This document shows positions 16,417 to 25,572 of a stretch of 64,000 nucleotides of DNA, piece after piece. The stretch comes from Maricaulis salignorans. GTDB lineage: Bacteria > Pseudomonadota > Alphaproteobacteria > Caulobacterales > Maricaulaceae. Numbering within the stretch: position 1 is the stretch's first letter; each line of letters begins with the position of its first letter. Under the pieces are notes generated by a model. It ran no database searches. It had not been told where the DNA came from and saw only the letters and a list, made by a program, of their open reading frames with translations. The position numbers and the translations under genes were made by a program. The stretch is from assembly GCF_900103475.1 (NCBI RefSeq), contig NZ_FNHG01000004.1, positions 1-64,000 of the forward strand, in the 5' to 3' direction.

Positions 16417-19224
16417 CTAGTTTTCGGAGGCGTCGCCGGCATCGGAGGCGCTGGCGTCTGGATGGCCATCAAGGCCGCCATCTACGCCGTCATGCTCCTC
16501 GTCATCCTCATCGCCTGCATCCTGGATGCGCACGACGGCGACGACATTCTCTTTCTCATTGAGCCGGATCAGACGCACACCGCGGGTCGAACGGCCCGCT
16601 ATGCGCACCGTGTCGACCGGGAAGCGGATCAATTGCCCGCCATCGGTGACCGCCATGATCTGGTCGCTGTCATCGACGGAGAAACTCGCCGCCAGTTCGA
16701 CACCGCGCTTGAGATCGGTCGCGGCAACGCCCTGATTGCCACGTCCCATGACGCGGTAATCATAGGCGCTGGAGCGTTTGCCCATGCCATCGACACCGAC
16801 GGTGAGGAGGAATTCCTCGGCGGCGCCCAGCTCGGCGATACGCTCCGGCGACAGGGCGGCAATCTCGCCCTCATCATCGCCATCAACGGGCTCGGCCACG
16901 GCCTGGTCATCACTCTCATCGCCGAGCGCGAGGCGCATGGCGGTGGCGTGTTTGAGATAGGCGCGCGCTTCCGGCGAGGTGACATCAACATGGTTGAGGA
17001 TCGCCATCGAGATCAGGCTGTCGCCCTCGGCCAGACGGATACCGCGCACACCGACCGAAGACCGGCCGGCAAAGATGCGGACATCATCGACCGGGAAGCG
17101 AATGGCGCGGCCGCGATTGGAGACCAGGAAGACGTCATTGTCCTCGGTGCACAGGCGCACGGCGACAATGCTGTCATCCTCTTCCAGCTTCATCGCGATC
17201 TTGCCATTGCGATTGACCTGGACGAAGTCGGACAGGCGGTTGCGGCGAACCGTGCCGCGTCCCGTCGCGAACATCACATTCAGTTCGCTCCAGCTGTCCT
17301 CGTCCTCCGGCAGCGCCATGATTGAGGTGATGGTTTCACCCTGGTCGAGCGGCAGGAGATTGATCATCGCCTTGCCGCGCGTGTTCGGCGCGCCCAGTGG
17401 CAGGCGCCAGGCCTTGGTCTTGTAGACCATGCCGCGATTGGAGAAGAAGAGCAGCGGCGCATGGGTCGAGGCCACGAACAGGGTCGTGATGAAATCCTCA
17501 TCCTTGGTCGCCATGCCCGAACGGCCCTTGCCGCCGCGGCGCTGGGCCCGGTAATCGGACAGCGCCGTACGCTTGGCATAGCCGCCATGGGTGACGGTGA
17601 CGACCATCTCTTCGCGCGGGATGAGATCCTCGTCCTCGAAATCGAACTCGCCATCGATGAAGATGGAGCGGCGCGGGGTTCCGAAATTCTCGCGCACATC
17701 GGTGAGTTCGTCGCGGATGATCTCGATCACCCGATCCCGCGAACGCAGGATGTCGAGCAGATCCGCGATCTGTTCGGCCAGGGTTGCCGCTTCATTGCCG
17801 AGCTCGTCGCGGCCCAGACCGGTCAGGCGGTTGAGGCGCAGCTCGAGAATGGCGCGCGCCTGTTCCTCGGTCAGCTTCAATGTCCCGTCCGGCTGCAGCA
17901 CCGAGCGCGGATCCGCGACCAGGCTGACCAGCGGAGCGACATCATTGGCCGGCCAGGCGCGGGCCATCAGGCCTTCACGCGCAGCGGCCGGATTCGGCGC
18001 GGCACGGATCAGGGCGATGACTTCATCGATATTGGCGACGGCCAGAGCCAGACCGACGATCACATGCGCACGATCGCGCGCCTTGGCGAGATCATGCTTG
18101 GCACGGCGCGCCACAACTTCTTCGCGGAAACGCAGGAATTCCTTGAGGATATCCATAACGCCGAGCAATTGCGGACGACCGCGCACCAGGGACAGCATAT
18201 TGGCGCCAAAACTCGTCTGCATCGGCGACCAGCGATAGAGCTGGTTGAGGATGACATCGGCATTGGCATCGCGCTTGAGCTCGATCACGACACGCATACC
18301 GGTGCGGTCGGATTCGTCGCGCAGATCGGCAATGCCTTCGATCTTCTTGTCGCGCACAAGGTCGGCGATCTTTTCGATCATCGTCGCCTTGTTCACCTGG
18401 AAGGGGATCTCGTGAACAATGATCGCCATGCGATCCTTGCGCACTTCCTCGACGGTGGTCAGCGAGCGCATGATAATCGAACCGCGCCCGGTCGCCACCG
18501 AGCTGCGGGCACCGGAGCGCCCCAGGATCTGGGCGCCGGTCGGGAAATCCGGACCGGGAATATGCTCGAGCAATTCCTCTTCGCCCATCAGCGGGTTGTC
18601 GAGCAAGGCCAGGGTGCCATTGATCACTTCGACCAGATTGTGCGGCGGAATATTGGTCGCCATACCGACGGCAATACCGCCCGCGCCATTGACGAGAAGA
18701 TTGGGGAAGCGGGCCGGCAATACCGTCGGCTCGTGCTCCTGGCCATCATAATTCTCGCGGAAATCGACGGTCGATTTGTCGATATCGGCCAGCAGCGCGC
18801 TGGCGGGCTTGTCCATGCGCACTTCGGTATAACGCATGGCGGCGGGCGGATCGCCATCGACCGAGCCGAAATTGCCCTGCCCGTCGAGCAGCGGCAGACG
18901 CATCGACCAGGGCTGGGCCATGCGGACCAGCGAGTCGTAGACGGCCTGATCGCCATGCGGGTGGTATTTACCGATCACATCACCGACGACCCGCGCCGAC
19001 TTGCGATAGGGTTTGTCAGGCGTGTAGCCGTTTTCATGCATCGACCAGAGAATACGGCGGTGCACGGGCTTGAGACCGTCACGCGAATCCGGGATGGCAC
19101 GGCTCACGATCACGCTCATCGCGTAATCGAGATAGGAGGTGCGCATCTCGTCTTCGATGGAAATATTGCCAACGCCTTCCGGAAGACCGGGCGGCGGGGT
19201 CAGAACATCATCGTGATCGCTCAA
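16417..19224 (-). CDS. gyrA: DNA gyrase subunit A
   Basis: A 935-residue type II topoisomerase subunit that cleaves and rejoins DNA during ATP-driven negative supercoiling with GyrB. The winged-helix/tower region has the active-site Tyr at about residue 132 (AAMRYTE). The beta-pinwheel domain carries the GyrA box QRRGGKG. The quinolone-determining region reads [11 protein letters not shown]: the position equal to E. coli Ser83 is Gln93 here, while the Asp87 equivalent is kept. It is about 60 residues longer than the E. coli protein, through an acidic insert in the C-terminal domain ([19 protein letters not shown]) and an acidic tail. Confidence 0.97.
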   Translation of the reverse strand: MSDHDDVLTPPPGLPEGVGNISIEDEMRTSYLDYAMSVIVSRAIPDSRDGLKPVHRRILWSMHENGYTPDKPYRKSARVVGDVIGKYHPHGDQAVYDSLVRMAQPWSMRLPLLDGQGNFGSVDGDPPAAMRYTEVRMDKPASALLADIDKSTVDFRENYDGQEHEPTVLPARFPNLLVNGAGGIAVGMATNIPPHNLVEVINGTLALLDNPLMGEEELLEHIPGPDFPTGAQILGRSGARSSVATGRGSIIMRSLTTVEEVRKDRMAIIVHEIPFQVNKATMIEKIADLVRDKKIEGIADLRDESDRTGMRVVIELKRDANADVILNQLYRWSPMQTSFGANMLSLVRGRPQLLGVMDILKEFLRFREEVVARRAKHDLAKARDRAHVIVGLALAVANIDEVIALIRAAPNPAAAREGLMARAWPANDVAPLVSLVADPRSVLQPDGTLKLTEEQARAILELRLNRLTGLGRDELGNEAATLAEQIADLLDILRSRDRVIEIIRDELTDVRENFGTPRRSIFIDGEFDFEDEDLIPREEMVVTVTHGGYAKRTALSDYRAQRRGGKGRSGMATKDEDFITTLFVASTHAPLLFFSNRGMVYKTKAWRLPLGAPNTRGKAMINLLPLDQGETITSIMALPEDEDSWSELNVMFATGRGTVRRNRLSDFVQVNRNGKIAMKLEEDDSIVAVRLCTEDNDVFLVSNRGRAIRFPVDDVRIFAGRSSVGVRGIRLAEGDSLISMAILNHVDVTSPEARAYLKHATAMRLALGDESDDQAVAEPVDGDDEGEIAALSPERIAELGAAEEFLLTVGVDGMGKRSSAYDYRVMGRGNQGVAATDLKRGVELAASFSVDDSDQIMAVTDGGQLIRFPVDTVRIAGRSTRGVRLIRLNEKENVVAVVRIQDAGDEDDEEHDGVDGGLDGHPDASASDAGDASEN

Positions 19225-19542
19225 GGCGGTCCTCTCTCATTCGCGTCGCTGCCGGGCCCAAAACCCCGCTGCGCAAAGCAAAACGCCGCCTTGTATCGAG
19301 CACACAGAATCGGTGCGTGAATCAGGCGGCTTTCCTGTCACCAACACTTAACAATCACAGGCCCGTAGGGCAAATGCGCTCGGCGGTAGCGTCGGCTGGC
19401 CGGGACCGCTCCTGAGGCTGACAAGAAACTGTCTCGCAAGGGTGCTAATCGGGGAAGGCTTGCCAAAACCGGCGCAGTGTCGAAACCTGCCGCTCAAACG
19501 CATCAGCTGGCGGAAATCGCCTGGCCAGACGGGATGATGATC
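19225..19542. other. Divergent intergenic region upstream of gyrA
   Basis: 318 bases between divergent gyrA and the phosphodiesterase gene. I see no RNA gene, LexA box or repeat copy. GCCGCCT and AGGCGGC about 32 bases apart near 19288-19328 are a weak inverted repeat. It should contain both promoters. Confidence 0.45.
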
Positions 19543-20826
19543 ATGACCAACCCTCGCCTGTTCTTTCGGGCCATCACCGGCTTCGCGCTGCTCGCTCTCT
19601 CTGCCTGCGCCCACACCCCGGCGCTGCCGGTGGTCAGCGAGGAGCCGATCGTGCTGATGATCGGTCTCGACGGGCTGCGCCCGGATGCGATTGACCGCTG
19701 GGATGCGCCCAATTTGCGCGCCCTGGCAGCGCGAGGCGTGCGGCCGCAAAGCATGTATCCGGTGATGCCGTCCAAGACCTTCACCAATTTCTATTCGCTG
19801 GCGACCGGTCTCTATCCGCAACATCACGGCATGGTCTCCAACGCGCCCTATGACCGCAGCTATGACGAGGTTTTCTCGAACCGGAATGGCGGCCCGCAGG
19901 ATCCGCGCTGGTGGGGCGGCGAACCGATCTGGATCACGGCCGAGCAGCAGGGCGTGCGCTCGGGCATCATGTTCTGGCTTGGCTCCGAGATCGAGCATGA
20001 CGGCATCCGCCCCACGGTCTGGCACACTTATGTCCACGAAATGCCCTATGAGGATCGTGTCGCCGAAGTGCTGTCATGGTTTGACGCCCCGGCCGACCAG
20101 CAGCCGCGCCTGGCCGCCGTGTATTTCGACCATGTCGACACCATTACCCATGGCGCCGGCCCCTTCACGCCCGAAGAGGGCGAAGCCGTCTCCCGCGTCG
20201 ATGCGCTGGTTGGCGAGCTGATTGACGGCCTGACCGCGCGCGGCCTGATCGACCGCACCAATATCATCATCGTCTCCGATCACGGTATGGCGGAGGTCAC
20301 GATGGAACGCTCCGTCGCGCTCGACACGCTGGCCGATCTGGACGGGCTCTTCATCCCGGAATTTTCCGGGCGGTATGGCCCCGGGCTCGAACCCTATGTG
20401 ATGGGCTATGGAGACAGCGCGGCGGTCGAGCGGGCCTATGCCGCGCTCGATGGCGCCAATGAACATGTCTCTGTCTATCGCCGCGGCGAGATGCCCGGCA
20501 CCTGGCATTTCGACCATCCCGACCGCGGCCCCGACCTCTTCATTCTGGCGGAGCCAGGCTGGCTGCTGACGCGCAGCGATGCGGACCTCTCCGGTCCGTG
20601 GCCAGCGGGCATGCATGGCGCGCACGGCTATGACAGCCGTGACGAAAGCATGGGCGCGACCTTCATCGGTGCCGGTCCGATCTTCCCCCGGGGCACGCAG
20701 CCGGACGCCTTCGAGAACGTCAATGTCTATCTGATGATCGCCTGTGCGCTCGGCCTTGACCCGGCCGTCACCGACGGCGATCCGGCCGTTGTGGCGCGGA
20801 TCACCGGCGGTCGCTGCCCGGCGTAA
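19543..20826 (+). CDS. Ectonucleotide pyrophosphatase/phosphodiesterase family lipoprotein
   Basis: A 427-residue member of the alkaline phosphatase superfamily, close to the ENPP group. The first metal Asp is in MIGLDGLRPDAI, the nucleophilic Thr in MPSKTFTNFYSLATGLYPQHHG (quoted here as its key part KTFTNF), then DHVDTITHG, IIVSDHGMAEV and HGAHGYD provide the remaining metal ligands. A lipoprotein signal (LLALSACAH) predicts periplasmic location. It should cleave phosphodiester or pyrophosphate bonds of nucleotides or phospholipid head groups. ATG 19534 and ATG 19543 are both possible starts; spacing from GACGGG favours 19543. Confidence 0.87.
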   Translation: MTNPRLFFRAITGFALLALSACAHTPALPVVSEEPIVLMIGLDGLRPDAIDRWDAPNLRALAARGVRPQSMYPVMPSKTFTNFYSLATGLYPQHHGMVSNAPYDRSYDEVFSNRNGGPQDPRWWGGEPIWITAEQQGVRSGIMFWLGSEIEHDGIRPTVWHTYVHEMPYEDRVAEVLSWFDAPADQQPRLAAVYFDHVDTITHGAGPFTPEEGEAVSRVDALVGELIDGLTARGLIDRTNIIIVSDHGMAEVTMERSVALDTLADLDGLFIPEFSGRYGPGLEPYVMGYGDSAAVERAYAALDGANEHVSVYRRGEMPGTWHFDHPDRGPDLFILAEPGWLLTRSDADLSGPWPAGMHGAHGYDSRDESMGATFIGAGPIFPRGTQPDAFENVNVYLMIACALGLDPAVTDGDPAVVARITGGRCPA

Positions 20827-20844
20827 CAGGACAGGCGCGACGCC

Positions 20845-21456
20845 CTACTGTCGGGCGGCAAGGAATTCAGCGAGACTGACGCGGTCGTCCTGGTCCGTGT
20901 CCAGATCCGTGAAGGCCTGATCGACGCCGCTACGGGCGCCGGATTCCGCACTTTCCATCACACCCTCGACGAATTCGGGGTCGAGCATGTCCTCCTGCAA
21001 GGAAGGGCCAAACTGGGCCATGGCCTCGGTGATGGACCCCATCGCCTCGCTGCGCAGCCCCTCGCCCAACCGGCCATCATCGGTCAGACCGGCCGCATGG
21101 TAGAGATCGACACGATTGAAATAGCCGTCACCATCGGCATCGAGCCGGGCGAAACTGTTTTCCGGATCCTCCCGATTGGCGGTCGCCGGCTGGAGCGGCA
21201 ATAATGTGCTGGCGGCCAGGCTGGTGGCGAGCAGGGCGGTGAGGGTGAGAGTCATGGGATACTCCGTGAGCTGGGTTGGCAAACGGGCCCAGGGGCGCCG
21301 GACGGGACTCACGGGATAGGTCTCCACGAAATGCCGGACCACCTCACTGGCGGTCATGCCCTTTTCACGGCACGCCTCCATGAAGGCGCGCTTGGCGTCA
21401 AAGCCAAGGCGAACCTCGAGGGATTCGGATTGTTTCTCGTGTCGTCCTGTCACCAT
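20845..21456 (-). CDS. RHH-like / EF-hand protein with possible second internal start
   Basis: A 203-residue frame. Residues 10-45 (SESLEVRLGFDAKRAFMEAC...TASEVVRHFV) resemble a ribbon-helix-helix fold. Residues 68-92 form a hydrophobic signal or membrane segment. Two EF-hand loops follow: DADGDGYFNRVD at 106-117 (last position Asp rather than Glu) and DTDQDDRVSLAE at 186-197 (canonical). A strong GGAGT site lies 6 bases before the internal ATG 21255, which would give a 135-residue secreted EF-hand protein. So the gene may make a membrane-anchored long form, a secreted short form, or both. The function is unknown. Confidence 0.75.
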   Translation of the reverse strand: MVTGRHEKQSESLEVRLGFDAKRAFMEACREKGMTASEVVRHFVETYPVSPVRRPWARLPTQLTEYPMTLTLTALLATSLAASTLLPLQPATANREDPENSFARLDADGDGYFNRVDLYHAAGLTDDGRLGEGLRSEAMGSITEAMAQFGPSLQEDMLDPEFVEGVMESAESGARSGVDQAFTDLDTDQDDRVSLAEFLAARQ

Positions 21457-21777
21457 GGGTCACGCATCTCCACTTGTCTGGCCGGCGCTTCGGCCCGAGC
21501 CGGACTCAAACGCCCTACCCGGCCGATGAAAACAAATCGCGCGTCCCGATGCACGCAAAACCGTGTCCGGACAGGATTAAATTACTGAAATACCTCGGTC
21601 ACTTTCCGGCGTCCGGCGCGTCACCCACCCCTGGCTTTGCGTCGCCGGTCTGGCTTCATCGGCCCCGCCTCGCCCGCTCCTGGCTGGAGCCCGCCTGCGC
21701 CAATGCTGGCCGATCGGGCCCGGGCAGCGTAGAGCTGAGGCCTGACAGAAATTGCCCGCAGCAAATCGGAGGCTCCC
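21457..21777. other. Divergent intergenic region
   Basis: 321 bases between the EF-hand gene and sodC. No credible gene is seen. ATCGGAGGCTCCC directly before 21778 is the sodC ribosome site. A short AT-rich part (AGGATTAAATTACTGAAAT, near 21571-21592) is the likeliest promoter zone. Confidence 0.45.
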
Positions 21778-22338
21778 ATGATCCCGCGCATCCTGATCGC
21801 AACCACTTGCGTCCTGCTTCTGCCCGCCACAGCGTGCAGCCAGGCCGAGACACCGCCAGCCGCAGCCATCGAAACCGCCAGCGGTGAGCTGATCATCCGC
21901 GACCGCAGCGCTGCCGGCTCGGCAAGCCTGCACCAGGGGCGTGAAGGCGTTGTCATCCGTATCGAGGCCGATGACCTGCCACAGGATGCCCGCAATCAAT
22001 GGCATGGCGTCCATCTGCACAGTATTGGTGATTGCTCGTCGGAGGACTTCACCTCCTCGGCCGGCCATATCAACCCGTCGGGGCGCCAGCACGGCCTGCT
22101 CAACCCTGAAGGCCCCGACAATGCCGACCTGCCCAATATCTGGGTCGATGGCGATGGCTCGATCCGGGCCGAGGTCTATACGACCCGCGTCAGCCTGAAT
22201 GGCTCCGACGCCCTGCCCGCCCTGCTGGATGAAGACGGTTCCGCTCTGGTGATCCATGCCGGCAGCGACGACCAGACCAGCCAGCCCATCGGCGGCGCCG
22301 GCGCGCGCATTGCCTGCGCCGTGATCACAGCCACCTGA
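21778..22338 (+). CDS. sodC: Cu/Zn superoxide dismutase family lipoprotein
   Basis: A 186-residue periplasmic dismutase-like protein with lipoprotein signal (LLPATACSQ). Copper ligands are visible in HGVHLHSIGDC, SAGHINP and VIHAGSDD. The disulfide Cys pair (GDC and RIACAVI) and the active-site Arg of GARIAC are present. The zinc part reads QHGLLNPEGPDNADLPN: the first zinc His and the last Asp are kept, but the middle ligand, His in E. coli SodC (GHLGDLP), is Asp here. Asp can bind zinc, so activity is not excluded. GGAGG lies at ideal spacing before the ATG. Confidence 0.85.
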   Translation: MIPRILIATTCVLLLPATACSQAETPPAAAIETASGELIIRDRSAAGSASLHQGREGVVIRIEADDLPQDARNQWHGVHLHSIGDCSSEDFTSSAGHINPSGRQHGLLNPEGPDNADLPNIWVDGDGSIRAEVYTTRVSLNGSDALPALLDEDGSALVIHAGSDDQTSQPIGGAGARIACAVITAT

Positions 22339-22569
22339 TGCCGGGCCCTGGACGGGCATGATTCTCTGAAGAACGGGCGAGCAACCAGGGGCGCGCTTGG
22401 TGGCGCTTGATTCGAACGACCCCCGCCATGCCCCCAGGACCGGTCCCGTCACCCGCCCGCCAGGCCATAACGTGTAGCGGTCCAATACAACCCTAGACTC
22501 GGTTTCGATTCCGTATAACGTTTGCGGTGCTGCAGCGTTAGATTGCAGTGAAACCGGAGGAGAATACCG

Positions 22570-22824
22570 ATGTTACGTAAAACAGTTCTGGCCGCCGCTG
22601 CGGTCGCAATGCTTGGCGCAGTCAGCATCAGTGCCGCCCTCGCCGGGGGGCCGGGAACTTTCTACGAATACACGTATTACAGCGATGCGACCCTGACCGA
22701 GGATGTCGGATATGCCTCGGAATACTGCCATGGCAGCCAGGTCCTGATGGGCCAGGCGGTCGGTACCATCACACCGTATTACACCCGCTTTCCGCTCGGA
22801 AACTGCTCGGGCGGTCCGGACTGA
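22570..22824 (+). CDS. Small secreted protein, DUF6289-like
   Basis: An 84-residue protein with a signal peptide (residues 1-25, ending SAALAGG) and a mature part of about 59 residues that begins TFYEYTYYSDATLTEDVGY and holds two Cys residues (EYCHGS and GNCSGG). The pattern of a YTYYSD strand, a CHG/CSG motif and a second C-terminal Cys resembles the DUF6289 family as I recall it; the assignment is moderate. CCGGAGGAG is a strong ribosome site. It is probably monocistronic, with a hairpin after the stop. Confidence 0.75.
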   Translation: MLRKTVLAAAAVAMLGAVSISAALAGGPGTFYEYTYYSDATLTEDVGYASEYCHGSQVLMGQAVGTITPYYTRFPLGNCSGGPD

Positions 22825-22844
22825 TCCGGTCACAGGCTGAAGGG

Positions 22845-22867
22845 CGGTCCGCATCGCGGGCGGACCG
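22845..22867 (+). terminator. Hairpin terminator after the small secreted protein gene
   Basis: CGGTCCGC (22845-22852) pairs perfectly with GCGGACCG (22860-22867) around 7 bases. It is 20 bases after the stop codon. The following sequence is only weakly T-rich. Confidence 0.5.
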
Positions 22868-22973
22868 TCGCTTCCGGTCCATACCGTGCTTGCCGGCTCG
22901 CTTGCCGCGCGCCGTCTCTGTGCCAGACCGACGGAGCGGCCGGGACATGTCAAAGCGCTGCCGTCAGCCTTTG

Positions 22974-23540
22974 TCAGTCGGGCAACGCAGGCAGGTCGTC
23001 GATTTCGTCCGCGAGTGGCGCCGCGTCGCTCCGGATCTCGAATTCCCGCTCGACGATGCGGGTGCCGAACAGGGCGTACAGCACAGCGCAACACAGAACC
23101 GCCGCGACAAAGCCGGCGATGAAGCTGTTACGGTCGAGGCCAGACAATAACGCGCCCAGCGAGGCGGATGACCGCTCGCCCGCCGGCAATCCTGCCAGAA
23201 CGCCCGGTGCCGGATCGAGCGCCAGCCGATAACCGATGCGCGGCAGGGTGACGATCAGGTCGGCGCGCCCCAGCAAGCGGCGCAGGCGAGAGATCGCCTG
23301 GTTCAGCGCTTCATCGGAGCCGTCCTCATCCCACACGGTTTCCAGAAACTCATCGCGCGTCACCGGCGCCCCGGCCCGCCGCACCAGCAGATCAAGCACG
23401 CCGGCCAGGCGCGGCTCCAGGCGGTGGCTGCGGCCATCAATCTCCAACACACCGCTACGCAAATCGCAGACGGCCGCGCCGATCTGAACCGTGGTTAGGG
23501 CAGGCGAAGGGTGCGATGGACGAGCGCTGGGAATAGACAT
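22974..23540 (-). CDS. Membrane-anchored winged-helix regulator (CadC/ToxR-like, short)
   Basis: A 188-residue protein. Residues 18-107 form an OmpR-type winged helix-turn-helix (LEIDGRSHRLEPRLAGVLDLL...VTRDEFLETVW...LNQAISRLRRLLG...LPRIGYRL). One transmembrane helix lies at about 139-158 (FIAGFVAAVLCCAVLYALF) and only about 30 residues follow. This is the topology of CadC/ToxR regulators, with cytoplasmic DNA-binding domain and periplasmic tail, but the sensory domain is nearly absent. It is divergent from the serine hydrolase gene, 89 bases apart, which is its most obvious target. Confidence 0.82.
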   Translation of the reverse strand: MSIPSARPSHPSPALTTVQIGAAVCDLRSGVLEIDGRSHRLEPRLAGVLDLLVRRAGAPVTRDEFLETVWDEDGSDEALNQAISRLRRLLGRADLIVTLPRIGYRLALDPAPGVLAGLPAGERSSASLGALLSGLDRNSFIAGFVAAVLCCAVLYALFGTRIVEREFEIRSDAAPLADEIDDLPALPD

Positions 23541-23629
23541 TATCTTCTTTCGGAGAGGTTTTGGTCAGGACAGTGAGGGAGTGATTTTCTAGGCCTCAAG
23601 CCTTAGCACAAATCAGGAAAGCCCCGTCC

Positions 23630-25102
23630 ATGAAAGCTCTTTCATCTCCCCTCGCCCTCGCCGGCCTCAGTCTCAGCCTCGCCTGTTCGGCCGTGGCCCT
23701 GAAGCCCGCCACAGCCCTCGCCGCAAGCCAGGCCACAACTCGAACCGAGATCCAGGACGCCGCGCTCGAGGCCCGGCTCCAGGCCCGGTTCGACGCGCTG
23801 GCCGAGGCCGGCTTCACCGGCTTTGCCGCAATTTCCCGTCATGGCGAGATCATTTTTGCGCAAGGTGCCGGCCTCGCCGACCCGGCCACAGGCCGCCCCT
23901 TCACCCTCGACACCCAGTTCGATATCGGCTCGATCACCAAGAGCTTTACCGGCATGGCCATCGCCGCCCTGGTCGATGCGGGCCGCCTCTCCCCCGACGC
24001 GATCCTGGCGGATTTCTTCCCGGACGCCCCGGCCGACAAGGCGGCCATCACGGTGCAGCAATTGCTCACCCACACGGCCGGCCTGCCCGATGCCGTCGGC
24101 GATGACTTCTCCGAGGAGGACTGGGCCAGCGTCCGCGACACGATTTTCAATGCAGAGCTGCGCCACGAGCCGGGCTCGGCCTATCGCTATTCCAATGTCG
24201 GTTTCACGCTTCTGGCCGCGATCATCGAGGTGGTGACCGGTCAAAGCTATGAGGACTATCTGATCAGGGAAATTCTCGCGCCTGCCGGGATCGAACATAC
24301 CGGCTATATGGCGGTTTATGATGACGCCCTGGCCGCGCGCAGCCGTCATGGCGAAGCGGTGATCGACGCGTCCTGGGGTGGCCATGCTCCAAACTGGCAT
24401 CTGATGGGCAATGGCGGACTGGTCTCGACACCACGCGACATGCTCGCCTGGGAGGCGGGCTTCCACAATGGCAGTCTTGTCTCGCCACAGGCCCGCGACC
24501 TGGCGATGACGCCGCTCGTCCGCGAGGGCGAGGGCGCGGCCTCCTTCTATGGCTATGGGCTGGTCGTCGAGGATGATGCCGAGCTCGGCCGCATCTATTG
24601 GCACAATGGCGGCAATCCCTCCTTCAACTCACATTGGCGGGTTCTGGCGGATCAGGGCTATGAAATGTTTGCCACCACCAATCAGCGCGCCATCTCGGCC
24701 GACACGGTCATCGCGGCCCTGGTCGCAGCCCTGATGGACCAGGATTTCCAGGTGCAGCATCCGCGCGAGGCCGGTACCGACCCCGTCGCCCTGCCCGACA
24801 CGGCCGGCGGAGCCGCTGCCGCCGATTTTCTCGCCATGATCGCCAGCGATGATGAGGCGGTCTGGCAGGATTATGTCCTGAACCGGATGAGCGGCGACAT
24901 GCGCGCCGTCGCGCCGATGGACGGGCATTTGGGGATGATGCGGCAGCTGCATCGCGATTTCGGTCAGAGCGAGACCATTGCCGTCTTCGAGACCGAAACC
25001 GCCATCACCCTGTCGCTGCGTGATCCGCATTCGGGTGAAACCATCCCGGTGGTGATCGAATACAATGCCGAGGGCCAGGTGACGGGCCTGATGATCGGCT
25101 AG
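23630..25102 (+). CDS. Serine hydrolase of the beta-lactamase class C / penicillin-binding fold, exported
   Basis: A 490-residue exported protein (signal about residues 1-32). The SxxK motif is SITKS near residue 101, the YxN motif is YSN near 187, and a final HNGG stands in the KTG-box position. The C-terminal 130 residues form an extra domain with beta-rich character (VVIEYNAEGQVTGLMIG), typical of esterase or D-aminopeptidase-like members. Hydrolysis of an ester or D-amino acid substrate is more likely than true beta-lactam resistance. The stop overlaps that of the convergent DUF2269 gene by 4 bases. Confidence 0.87.
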   Translation: MKALSSPLALAGLSLSLACSAVALKPATALAASQATTRTEIQDAALEARLQARFDALAEAGFTGFAAISRHGEIIFAQGAGLADPATGRPFTLDTQFDIGSITKSFTGMAIAALVDAGRLSPDAILADFFPDAPADKAAITVQQLLTHTAGLPDAVGDDFSEEDWASVRDTIFNAELRHEPGSAYRYSNVGFTLLAAIIEVVTGQSYEDYLIREILAPAGIEHTGYMAVYDDALAARSRHGEAVIDASWGGHAPNWHLMGNGGLVSTPRDMLAWEAGFHNGSLVSPQARDLAMTPLVREGEGAASFYGYGLVVEDDAELGRIYWHNGGNPSFNSHWRVLADQGYEMFATTNQRAISADTVIAALVAALMDQDFQVQHPREAGTDPVALPDTAGGAAAADFLAMIASDDEAVWQDYVLNRMSGDMRAVAPMDGHLGMMRQLHRDFGQSETIAVFETETAITLSLRDPHSGETIPVVIEYNAEGQVTGLMIG

Positions 25103-25572
25103 CCCCAGGCCGGCCGCGAGACCATCAACGCAAAGATCATGATCAGCGCGAGGAAGGCCGGCCAGCCGAGCAGGAACCAGATCCGCATCAGGCGGTGAAC
25201 GCGGTCGGGCACAGGCTGTCCGGCCGCGACCGCCTTGGTCATCAATTGACGGACTTTGAGCTGGATCCACACCACGGGCAGCCAGCAGGCGCCGATGAAA
25301 ATATAGAGCCCGTAACTGATCATCAGCCAGGGCGCGGTGAGCGGCCAGCCGGCCAGATGCGCCAGTGCGATACCGGTCAGGGGCTGGGCGATGACTGCAC
25401 TTGTGGTGAAAATCCAGTCGGCGAGCACGACATGTTTGGCGGCCAGCGCGAAGCCAGCGGCATCGCCGGAACGCCAGGCCATCAGCATGAAGAAGGCAAT
25501 CGCGGCACCGGAGCCGAACAGGACGCAGGCCGACAGGATGTGCAGCGTCTTGACGATCCAGTAGGCTTCCAT
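25099..25572 (-). CDS. DUF2269 family integral membrane protein
   Basis: A 157-residue protein with four predicted transmembrane helices. It begins YWIVKTLHILSACVLFGSGAAIAFFM, a pattern typical of DUF2269, with conserved His in the first helix and TGIALAHLAGWP in the second. Its ATG shares one base with the stop codon of the upstream SDR-DoxX gene (TGATG), so the two are translated together. DUF2269 has no proven function; members are often encoded beside oxidoreductases. Confidence 0.82.
   Translation of the reverse strand: MEAYWIVKTLHILSACVLFGSGAAIAFFMLMAWRSGDAAGFALAAKHVVLADWIFTTSAVIAQPLTGIALAHLAGWPLTAPWLMISYGLYIFIGACWLPVVWIQLKVRQLMTKAVAAGQPVPDRVHRLMRIWFLLGWPAFLALIMIFALMVSRPAWG

Noticed and set aside
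17461-19320. 619-codon plus-strand frame opposite gyrA
   Set aside because: It is a shadow frame produced by high GC; the sequence is low in hydrophobic pattern, matches no family and has no ribosome site.
23630-25102. Beta-lactamase (antibiotic resistance) annotation for the serine hydrolases here and at 42512-43810
   Set aside because: Both have SxxK and YxN, but their third motif and extra regions fit esterase or D-peptidase-like family members, not true class C enzymes.
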